Shown piece by piece: positions 11,308 through 20,909 of a stretch of 64,000 nucleotides of DNA. A program made the translations under genes and the position numbers. The DNA is taken from assembly GCA_945643635.1 (NCBI GenBank), contig CALZFC010000032.1, positions 2,003,501 to 2,067,500 on the forward strand, written 5' to 3'. The stretch comes from Allodiplogaster sudhausi (Eukaryota; Nematoda; Chromadorea; Rhabditida; Diplogasteridae). Under the pieces are notes generated by a model. The model had not been told where the DNA came from. It searched no databases and worked only from the letters and a program-made list of their open reading frames with translations. Positions within the stretch are counted from its first letter, which is position 1. Every line of letters starts with the position of its first letter.

Positions 11308-11968
11308 TACATACATATGTATGTTATATCAATTTAATGATTTTTTTTCTTGAACAAATATTATATTACAGATCACGAAATGCGGAGAGGAAGACGCGCT
11401 GGAACTGCCCAAGTTCATCCTTCCCGTTCTCAAACCGCTCAAACTCGCAGAGGCTGCCAAGCTGGAGGCAATGACCTCCTGTGATGTCATCGGTGTCATC
11501 ACAGCGGTCGGGCCTCTCAGGCAGGTCAGTAGACACTCTCTTTCTCTGCTTCTCTTTTCTCACTTTCTCTCTCGCTCTCTCACCATCTTTTTGGCCCTTG
11601 CTCTCTCTTTCCTCTCTCTCCCCGTCTCTCTCATATCTCTCTCTCCCTCTCTCTCTTTTCTGTCTCTCCCTCTCACTTCTTGCTGTAGCTATCTGCCTTC
11701 CTACCAGAGCATTCCCATTGTTCAGGAAAGAAAGACTTGCAGCTTGATTTGAAGAAAAAAGAAAATCAAAAGAAAAATAATTTGAGGTGTTCTCGAGCAG
11801 GCACGGAAGGTATTATGAACTCCGCGAGTTGACTCTCTTGGATGACTCCATGACGATGGTTGGATTGAAAAAGCGTGATTTCATCGATTTGTTTTGGTCT
11901 TACAAGTATTCATACATATATGAAAATTTTTATGCTAAATAATAAATAAATAAATAAACATTTATATA

Positions 11969-12001
<33 letters not shown>

Positions 12002-12485
12002 TCTCAATATCCTTTCTCAAGCTCAACCTGACAGTCTGGGAGGCGAAGGCGCGTGAGTTCAGTATTTCCTTGTTGTTGTATTATACTAATATCGTCCTCG
12101 GCGCACAGGTTGGATATTTTGGAACAAAAGAGATAGGTGGAGTACTAAAAAAAGTACTAAAAAAAGAAGTCCGGAAAAATGGAGCATTGATAAAATGGAA
12201 AAGTTTTGTTTGAAATACAACGCTTTTTATTCTTTTTTTCTTTGAAGACAGTAAATAGGCCTGTTTTTGTTTTTTTAAATAGAAAATACAAGCCAGAATA
12301 TCTTACAGAACTGCCTCTGGAAGCCCTACCACGACCGGGCCTATTTCACCGTCTGGTGGACGGGGCGGGTCGTGAAGTCGCCGCTCTGCCAGAAGGCGGC
12401 CGATCTACTCTCCTGGTTTGACGCCTCCTCCGAAGAGGGCACCGATCACAAGAGCATCACATGCATCCGGACTCGCCTTCATTGA
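9645..12485 (+). CDS. RPA1-like two-OB-fold protein, copy B (intact, about 284 aa)
   Basis: Eight exons close in phase: 9645-9703, 10303-10395, 10782-10920, 11067-11141, 11372-11524, 11787-11858, 12022-12108, 12309-12485 (TGA). The product aligns in order with the tandem single-strand-DNA-binding OB folds DBD-A and DBD-B of replication protein A large subunit: EVPIGSLP (compare PIASL), WGETVRAVAFNDVARL (compare GEIRATAFNEQVDKF), CDVIGVITAVGPLRQ, LTVWEAKAREFS (compare TLWGEDADKF) and LLSWFDAS (compare LRGWFDA). The N-terminal DBD-F and the zinc-binding DBD-C are absent, so it is roughly half the usual length. A truncated paralogue with an ssDNA-binding role is the likely function. Exon 7 carries a foreign-looking insert, described separately. 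Copies A and C are its tandem relatives. Confidence 0.75.
9704..9860. repeat. (CT)n tract inside intron 1 of copy B
   Basis: A CT-rich run starts close to the splice donor, in the same position as the tract in copy A at 2581. Confidence 0.85.
10010..10275. repeat. GA-rich tandem repeat (gagagata/gagagaca)
   Basis: Short tandem units of agagagat and agagagac repeat many times between 10140 and 10265 within a purine-rich stretch. The repeat lies in intron 1 of copy B. A further (GA)n run is at 10590-10640. Confidence 0.9.
11216..11302. repeat. (TA)n microsatellite
   Basis: About 85 bp of nearly pure TA dinucleotide within an intron of copy B. Confidence 0.95.
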
Positions 12486-12529
12486 CCGGCCGGTAACCAG
12501 AGAGTGTCCGCGTGCGCGCATCGAGAAGA

Positions 12530-12561
12530 AGTATTTCCTTGTTGTTGTATTATACTAATAT
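12530..12561. repeat. 32 bp direct repeat of sequence inside exon 7 of copy B
   Basis: Positions 12530-12561 are identical to 12061-12092. The downstream copy lies 45 bp past the stop codon; the upstream copy lies inside coding exon 7. Confidence 0.95.
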
Positions 12562-12599
12562 ATTGGTAAAAAGGAAACGAAAGCTACAAATATATTCGT

Positions 12600-15000
12600 A
12601 GCTACTTCTAGTACTTTGAGACATAAGTTATGTGCTAAATGTGTTCGGTATTCATTTACTTTATTTTCTTGATTTGGGCTCGATGACTTCTTTTTTTTCC
12701 ACATCAAGATGAGAAAATCTTCTTCGAGAGAAAAGGAATCTTTCTTTTTTGATGTAGAGATTCAAATTTGTTTTTTTTTCTCTATTAGTGAGAAGACTGC
12801 GAATAGCTTGCAATGGCTGACTATTTTTTCAATTTTCTGAAGCACTCGCACTGCAATAAAAAAAGAAATTTTGCATTGAAAAGATAATGAAAGCATTTTT
12901 TTGTTTGTTGTTGACAAATCAGATAAAGTCATCTCAATTCTAGCTAATTAATTACAAGTACACGTAACACTAATACACCCTACAGGATCAGTCCTATTTT
13001 CTTGCACTGTCAAGAGCAATGCGCTGTACAAAAAAAATACTTAAACGGTTACTTTTCAACGAAATAAAGTCGGAACTGACATGTAAAGTGACTAGTTTTC
13101 ATGCAGCAGATAGGTTGCATATACATATTAGAGCGGGCATAGAGAATTATTTTTTTAAAGCTAGAACTAAACTGGAAGTTATCGATGAAATAAAGCGAGA
13201 ATATGTGTACATGCAGTGCTGGCAACTGAAAACCACCAAGCAAAATGGCGTGTGATTCACGACATGGCGACGGGAATATAATAACAAAAAACGCTTGTCT
13301 CTCCCATGTGGATGACTCATTTCGCCCTTTTTTGTTTTTTTTTCTCTTTCACCCTCTCTTCCCTTTGTCTATGCTGTGCTTTCACAAGGGATAGGCGCAT
13401 GAAAGAAAGCGCGCAATTTCGGCATAAATTCCTGGTTTTATTCACTTAAAATGTACATATGTATGTTTATACATAGAGCGATATTTTAATAGAAATATGT
13501 TATAACATCTTTAGTGCGAATTAATTAATTAAAATTTTTTCATAGACACAGGCTATAATTTCGTAAAGGCATCTTCTTCTCTTTGTCTCCCTACTTCTCT
13601 CTCTCTGTCTCTCTCTCTTTCTCCCTCTCCATCTCTCTCAGATCACCTATAGCCTCCCTCAACTCTCACTCGTTAATTGGGCACACCCTCAATGCATGAC
13701 CAGGTTGGTCTATATAGTTTTTGAATTTTTCAAATGATTATTTTCACCTTTTTTGTTCCAAATTTGGTGATTTTTTCTCGATTTTTTTTTCGCATGAGAT
13801 TTCTTCTCAATTTCCATCAAATGAGGTACATATTATTTTTGTGAAAAGTAAAAATCAGACGAACTTTTATTTTAACATTTTCTATCAAAATTACTGTAAA
13901 TCCAGCTCTCATCAGGGCTTACTGAGCCAAGTAATGTAGAATAATTAGACAAAAGATTAAGGCGGAATCCGAAGTGAGAGCGAGAGAAATAGACTCTCTA
14001 TCCTAGAAAGTATGCGTGGTAGTAGTGTTCTGATCGCACGTAATTAATACTCATTTAACTCTTTTCTCGTAATCTATGAATATCCACTTCTGCTGCTAAT
14101 ATGAAGGGTTCTGCGAATTATAAACCATTTCTCTCACCCGCATTGCTGTTCAAATCGCATTTTTTTTATATTGTTTGTTTGGCTGATACATTTTTTGCTG
14201 GCTCCATTGGTCCTGAGGGCTACTGGGTTCTTGTTACTGTGAAGAGTAGACACTGACAGTGGATTGATTTACAACGATTTAGTCTTGTCTGCTTCAAAAA
14301 TTTCGCTATAATACTCTATTTGAAATAATTTTGAGAACAAATTAAATATCACTAAAAATTTGAGCGAATATTATTCACCAAATGTGCATGGAAGAAAAAA
14401 AGTTGAGCGAAAATCAGGGACCGCATATTGTCAGCTAGGGCCACCAGCCGTTGCTCTATTGACCAACGCTTTTGTTCGCGGTCTTACTTGTGCTCTTTTC
14501 AAGGTCGTCATTGCTTTGTCTTGACAATTTTTCATACAGTATACCTTTCGCTGGAGAAACTCACCAAAATTCATTCGCCATTGCCTTGCCAATAGAGAAG
14601 AATTCAAAGAACATCCTTCTTTCGCACTCCTCGCCATTGTTGTTGTCGATATGCTAACTTTGTCCCTTTTCGCTATTATTTTATTTCTTTTAAGTAATAA
14701 TGTTTGCGATTACTTGAATCATATTATCGACTCAGGTGTTACTTTTTCATTTGTCAAATCGTAGAAGATAATCAGTCATTTCAAAGTTGAATATAATCTT
14801 GCAGCATAACGCCTTAGATCGCTGTTTTAATAATAAGCTTCTTTTATATTGCGGTAGAAAATGCTCCAGGACTTGTAATTTAGGGAAAGAAAGGTTTTTT
14901 TGTTGTTATAAATGGGTTATGTTAATGTCTTTTCTTAAGGTTTATCATACCAGAGGATTCTACGTCATAATATACATACATCTGTATGTTGTTGTAGGTG
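12600..15000. other. Intergenic region with dispersed repeats
   Basis: 12660-12940 is the 3' flank shared with copy A. 13720-14060 is about 80 percent similar to 25420-25750 (same words around ttgttccaaatttggtg and atccagctctcatcagg). 14650-15000 resembles the K-unit leader found at 20700, 24000 and 31800. No coding exon was recognised. Confidence 0.45.
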
Positions 15001-15001
15001 T

Positions 15002-16156
15002 TCTCTCTCTCTCTCGCTATCTCTCTTTCTCTCTCTAACGCTCCCTATCTCTCTCTCTAACGCTCGCTCTCTCTCTTTCTCTCTCTAACGCTCCCTATCT
15101 CTCTCTCTCTAACGCTCGCTCTCTCTCTTTCTCTCTCTAACGCTCCCTATCTCTCTCTAACGCTCGCTCTCTCTCTTTCTCTCTCTAACGCTCCCTATCT
15201 CTCTCTCTAACGCTCGCTCTCTCTCTTTCTCTCTCTAACGCTCCCTTTCTCTCTCTTTAACGCTCGCTCTCTCTCTTTCTCTCTCTAACGCTCCCTATCT
15301 CTCTCTCTAACGCTTCTCTCTTTCCCTCTCTAACGCTCCCTATCTCTCTCTCTCTTACGCTCGCTCTCTCTCTTTCTCTCTCTAACGCTCCCTATCTCTC
15401 TCTCTAACGCTCGCTCTCTTTCTTTCTCTCTCTAACGCTCCCTATCTCTCTCTCTAACGCTCGCTCTCTCTCTCTATTTCTCTCTCTAACGCTCCCCATC
15501 TCTCTCTCTAACGCTCGCGCTCTCTCTTTCTCTCTCTAACGTTCCCTATCTCTCTCTCAAACGCTCGCTCTCTCTCTTTCTGTCTCTAACGCTCCCTATC
15601 TCTCTCTCTAACGCTCCCTATCTCTCTCTCTAACGCTCCCTATCTCTCTCTCTAACGCTCGCTCTCTCTCTTTCTGTCTCTAACGTTCCCTATCTCTCTC
15701 TCTAACGCTCCCTATCTCTCTCTCTAACGCTCCCTATCTCTCTCTCTAACGCTCGCTCTCTTTCTTTCTCTCTCTAACGCTCCCTATCTCTCTCTCTTTC
15801 GCTCGCTCTCTCTCTTTCTCTCTCTAACGCTCCCTATCTCTCTCTCTAACGCTCGCTCTCTCTCTTTCTCTCTCTAACGCTCGCTCTCTCTCTCTTTCTT
15901 TCTCTAACGCTCCCTATCTCTCTCTCTAACGCTCGCTTTCTCTCTTTCTCTCTCTAACGCTCCCTATCTCTCTCTCTAACGCTCGCTCTCTCTCTTTCTG
16001 TCTCTAACGCTCCCTATCTCTCTCTCTAACGCTCCCTATCTCTCTCTCTAACGCTCGCTCTCTCTCTTTCTCTCTCTAACGCTCGCTATCTCTCTCTCTC
16101 TCTAACGCTCTCTATCTCTCTCTCTCTCTAACGCTCTCTATCTCTCTCTCTCTCTA
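15002..16156. repeat. 50 bp minisatellite, roughly 22 copies
   Basis: A tandem array whose full unit is about 50 bp, made of two half-units. Each half-unit begins with AACGCTC; one continues CCTATCTCTC and the other GCTCTCTCTC. Copies differ by small CT-number changes, and some half-units are doubled. The array ends 48 bp upstream of the K1 start codon. Confidence 0.95.
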
Positions 16157-16203
16157 AAGCTATCTCCCCCTTCCGTCATAACAAAATGAATTGAGACTTC
16201 ACG

Positions 16204-16332
16204 ATGGCAGACCCTCCTCGCGACGACGATCTCGTAGCGCAGGCCTTCACGCGCGTCCTAACGGGTTCGTCATTCTCTTTCCCTTTCGCTAGCTCGCCGT
16301 TTATGTTTCTCTTACTTGTTGTGTCTTCCCTC

Positions 16333-16372
<40 letters not shown>

Positions 16373-19300
16373 CTTTTCTCTCTCCCTCTCTCACTGTCCC
16401 TCTCGCTCTTCTCTTTTCGTCTCTGTCACGCAAACTCTCTGTCTCTCTCTCCCTCTCTCTCTCTCTCCCTCTCTCTCTTGTTCTCAGAAGTGTTTATAAT
16501 TGTGTAAAAAACTATCATTTAGATGGCACGATGCGCATTCCTGAGTCGCTTCTCGTCTACGGTAACGTCGCGATGCTCGGCAACGGCCTATGCTCCAAGG
16601 TGATGGTCGATCTCGTCTCTGCTCGGTTTGTCTCTGTAATAATATTAATAATATTAATAATATAATAATTATAATTATAATTATAATAATAATTATTATT
16701 ATAATTCGTATTATTATGATTATTGACATTATTTAAAAAAAATTATTGTTATTTTATTTATTTAAAAAGCTATTTATACTGCATACATACTGTTTTAGTG
16801 CTAAAGAAAGATGTGAGATTATTTTGTTAATATTTTTTTATTTAACTTCTTTTTTCACCAGACTGATGCAGTACAACGTAGCTTTCTCCACATTGCGGGG
16901 CGCGAACAATCTAATTAGCCACTGCATTTGCGAGCGCGCTGCTGTCGGTCGGTTCATTCTTAATTATTTTAGTTGTAATTAATTTTTTTTAATTTGGTTG
17001 CATTGAAATAATAATAAAAACAAATTGAAACGAAACCTGCCCTCTATTTTTGTGCGGAGTAATCTTCGTACGCTTTGTAGGTTTTCTCTCTCTCTTTTCT
17101 CTCGCCCTCTCTCTCCATCTCTTTCTCTCTCTTCTCTCTCTTCTCTCTCTCTTCTCTCTTCTCTCTTCTCTCTCTCCTGTCTCGGTCTCTTTTGGTTAGT
17201 TAGATACGTATTTGACTTCATTTAAAGGCAATGTTCGCTCGCCCGATATTCTTCTCGAGAATTTCAACTCTCTTCGCGATTTCATCCCACCATTAACAGT
17301 ATGACAACTCCCTTTTTTTATTATTTTTTTTATTGTTGAACAGAAATACAATATATGACACCAATAATAGCCCTTTTTACAAGCATCTAACAGCACAAAG
17401 GTTCAGTTTAGTGAAAAATTACTCTGCGAAAAGAAAAAAAAAAATTTATTTATTTATTATTTTTTTTATAATAGCGGGTATGTGCTATGCATGTGTAGAA
17501 TAGAGTAATAAAATTGGAAGGGGAAAGGGAAAGGGAAAGGGAAAGAGCGGAAGCCTCCCGCACATATCTCGGGCTTGCGACGAATACTATGCGGGTTGAG
17601 CGAAACTTCCCGAGGGGACGCCTTCAGTACGAGAGAGCAGAGAGTGCTTCCGCCCACAGACACGCACACAAAAAAAGTATTGTTTGAAACAAAACATTGT
17701 TTCGGGGCAAAACTGAAATAATATTGTTTGATATATCAAACAATTAGTTTTAATTGTTTGCTATATCAAACAATATTGCTTCAGTTTTGCCTAGAAACAA
17801 TGTTTGTTTCAAACAATATTTTTGTGTGTGTATGTATGTATGTACATAAAATAGGATCGACAAATTACAGGAGATGGTCAATGTCCACCCTGCACGCCAT
17901 GGCGAATTCTTCTTCCTCATCAAAGGCCAAACCCCACAGATGCTCACGAGAGTCAGGACCAACTTTCGAGAAGGGTATGTATGTTTTTACTAACAATAAG
18001 ATATCATGTTAATTTTAATTAATAATTATAATTGTGTTTCTTCTTTTATATTACTTTTTATTGGAAATGTAACAAATTTTTTTTTACTTTTTTCAATCTA
18101 ACATAAGAGTCTCCGAATTCGGACTACCGCCCGTGTTCTCTCGGATGTCTAACACTGCATTGGCGACAATTCAGACGGTAATTATTTATTTTGACTCTAT
18201 TTTATATCTTTTTTTTTGTAAGAAATTGAAAAAAATCAGTGCATGAATGTAAACAAAGCTGTGTATATATGTAAATACAGTGCTACAGGCAATTTGTCAA
18301 ATTTGTTATCTTCAGGACATCCGGAATGTAATCGTCTTCTGCGGTGGCGTTGGGAAGCTGGTATAGGCAAAACAAGTTTTTTTTTCCTTTTTATCAGATT
18401 TATTCCTCTAGCATGTGTTGTAGTTTTATGTGTTTATATTTATTAATTGTACAAGTTGTTTTGAAGAATATTATTAGACAAATTTAATTTCGTGTTTCCT
18501 ACTTTTAAGGAACTCGCGTGGGTTGACATACCCTTCGATACTCTGCACATTTTCGATATCGACCGGGAGAGATTCGACATGTGGCCGACACTTCCGGACC
18601 CGGTCAGCAATTCTTATTCCTGATCCAAATAAATGAAACGTAGCTGTGCTCTTTCCAGATGCATAAATCGGAGAACCTCCTGAAGAAAGTGAATTGCTAA
18701 AATTATTTCCTTATCGCTATTGTCAAAACAATGCAAAGAAAACAAGCCAGTTACAGCTTGAAAAAGTAACACAAACTTGGCCTGTGCAGACTAGCAGTAG
18801 TAGCTTGTGTGTGGGCATTCTCCGTGTAATCTGCAGGGATGGAAGAGGAATAGAAAGAGAACCCACGGATGGCCAAATATTGGCCCGGGCCTGCGCCCGC
18901 CACTCTACAAGGGCTCGGTCATCCTTGAGAGAACCTCCGTTGTAGATCCACGGCTTTCCGGCGGCGCTCGCGCTACCTTGTCCAGTGGTCGTCGCCAACA
19001 AGTGGCTGTTCGTGATGGGCGGATTCGTGTGCGCCGGCTTCTGTCCCGTTTGGCGACTCGACATTGCGTCATCCAGATGGCAGCGCGTCTTTCAGCTGCC
19101 GTCAGCCGCATTTTATTTACACTCATAGATTCGGTCAAAAAGGCGCGAATTCAAACTTGAATTGTTTACTCCTTTCAAGTCGGTATTTTATTCTTATTAA
19201 CATTGAATTGAAGTTTGAAGGTTTTTTTCCGTTATGCATGTCAAAGAAATGGTCGAAAATGTGTAAAAGGTATTTTCATTTGTTTTTTTTTAAATTATTT

Positions 19301-19912
19301 ATCTTTTTTTAGAAATCTGTTCCATGCCGTTTGCGCTGCGTACTGCCAATTGTCGGGTCGTCTTCTCGTCTTAACGACTGTACAACTTCCTATTCATTTT
19401 TTTATTATTATTTAAATTTAAAAGAAAACCTTTTTACAGTGTACAATGCTAAAGTATTTTAAAGAAGCAAATATGGTGAAAATCGTTTCAGCTGCAATTG
19501 AGGCATCACAAACAATGGGAATTAAGTTTATAAAGAAGTCAGTTAATTAATAAATATATAATGTTTAAAGGGCCCGCAGGGTCATCGCCGAATGGAGACG
19601 TTCCGTATCACGGTGCCCTCTCTGGCGTGGATGTCCTTCAGCAAGGTTTGGATGCGCATTCCTTTCCGCAGCGAATTTTGAGGGGAAATTTTATTTTATT
19701 TTTCTTATTTAATTATTAAGCTTGTGAATTAGTTTACAACATGCAGAAAAACCTTTTTTAAATAATATAATAAGTCTCATCAGATGCTGAGTCTCCTGAA
19801 GCCAGAGGCCCTCGCGGCTGCCCACGCGAGGTTTGGCTTTGGCGTTCCCGGGCCGTCGGTCAACGTCGCCGAGGCAACGAATCGCATCATGGGCATTCTC
19901 TATCCGAATTAG
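16204..19912 (+). CDS. Kelch-repeat-like protein K1 (about 362 aa model)
   Basis: Exons that close in phase: 16204-16264, 16523-16625, 16862-16947, 17228-17298, 17871-17974, 18108-18177, 18316-18360, 18510-18602, possibly 18659-18688, then 18946-19100, 19313-19379, 19571-19645 and 19784-19912 (TAG). Kelch-type blades are visible as IVFCGG with DTLHIFDIDRERFDMW, and as KWLFVMGG with VWRLDIASSRWQRV (di-glycine, spaced aromatic, Trp). Only two clear blades are seen, fewer than the five to seven of a closed propeller. The N-terminal 130 residues (AQAFTRVL, PESLLVYGNVAML) are conserved with K2 but I cannot assign them to BTB or BACK. The segment 18603-18945 is the least certain part. The start is supported by four paralogous copies beginning at the same point. 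Confidence 0.6.
16335..16490. repeat. (CT)n tract in intron 1 of K1
   Basis: A CT-rich run within the first intron. A second CT run lies at 17080-17185 in intron 3. Intron 1 of K2 has a short equivalent at 21040-21070. Confidence 0.9.
16635..16740. repeat. AT-rich TAA/TTA simple repeat
   Basis: Runs of taataatattaat and aattataattat form a low-complexity block in intron 2 of K1. The Ile-only frame on the opposite strand is an artefact. Confidence 0.9.
17661..17830. mobile_element. Palindromic MITE-like insertion in K1 intron 4
   Basis: About 75 bp arms are near-perfect inverted repeats. They start with cacacaaaaa and contain tattgtttgaaacaaa, around a minimal centre. Intron 4 of paralogue K2 (21567-21743) is 177 bp and lacks this block, whereas K1 intron 4 is 572 bp. 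That supports an insertion in K1 after duplication. The target duplication is not clear. Upstream at 17518-17545 is a GGGAAA tandem repeat. Confidence 0.75.
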
Positions 19913-20700
19913 GCATGAATTCTCTTTTGATCTTGCCGCCTCTCAGCCGTTTGGACTTGTTGAATTTTCAGTGTTTTTGAGTGTAGACAAGTTGTAACCA
20001 TTCGACTGATTTTAAGTCCTTGTTTCTTTCTTTCTCGCTCGTCTACTCTTTCGTCCTCTTCCACTCCTCATGATATCAGTATTGACTTTTCCCTTTCGCT
20101 TTCTCACGGATTATATGCAATCTCGCCGAAAAAACATGACTACAGTACATGTGTATGCATCAATATGCATTTATATTAGCGATGCCATTGTCAGATATCG
20201 GAAACCGATCAGGAGATATCTCATTCATTGTTCAAGCCACTACGAGATGAGCTCCTTCTCTTTCCGCTCTCTCTTTGTTCACTTCTCATGCGAGAATGTT
20301 GTCGCCCTCATCAGTGATGCTTCTTGGTTCATGTTTTGTCATCGTGTAATCTTTGCATTCACATATCTCGATATCTACTTTTTTGATCTATCCCGACGAG
20401 AAAATTTCTTGTCTCGCTGTCAAGGCAAGTTGCTCTGTCTCTGCCTTCTGCTCTATTTCAGCGAGAAAATCTGTGCGTACGAAACTCTAACCTTTCCTTT
20501 AAATGTAGTCTTTTATTGGTATTATTGATGTTTCTTTTAATGATGTTTGTGCTAAAATGAATAGAGGTATCGAATCTCTATTTGCCTCACCATCAGTTGT
20601 TTTTTATTGTCAAATGATAGTCGTATTATCAGTTGTTGGCAAGTACTTTAGTGCTTCTTATTTAAGGAAAAATAAATAAATTGTTGTTGCTGTCGTTCAA
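19913..20700. other. 3' flank of K1, repeated downstream of other K units
   Basis: Words such as ctcatcagtgatgcttcttgg, tttcagcgagaaaatctgtg and caagtactttagtgcttctt recur with changes at 23500-23950, 27230-27660 and 28330-28570 plus 31554-31790. No frame is conserved, so it is read as untranslated or intergenic sequence belonging to the duplicated unit. Confidence 0.5.
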
Positions 20701-20909
20701 TAAATGGATTTTTTTTTCACTTCCGGTTTCTGCCTTTTCTCAAGGTTTTTTCCCAATCAAATGTATATTCTACATAATAACATATGTACATACATATGCA
20801 AATCGTTTGTAGTTGTTCTCTGTCTCTTCCCCCTCTCTTTCTCTCCTCTCTCTCTCTCCTCTCTCACATCACCCGTCTCTCCCTTAAGAAAATGTCTTAT
20901 GGCATCACG

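Noticed and set aside
15002..16156. Regularly spaced repeats resembling a CRISPR array
   Set aside because: Repeat and spacer are both low-complexity CT sequence of the same unit. The spacers are not unique and the genome is eukaryotic, so it is a minisatellite.
17466..17669. Minus-strand frame in K1 intron 4
   Set aside because: It includes the GGGAAA simple repeat (Phe-Pro runs) and part of the palindromic insertion.
18694..19160. Arg-rich alternative frames over the second Kelch exon of K1
   Set aside because: The frame reading KWLFVMGG and VWRLDIASSRW is conserved with K2 and has Kelch spacing; the other frames are not conserved.
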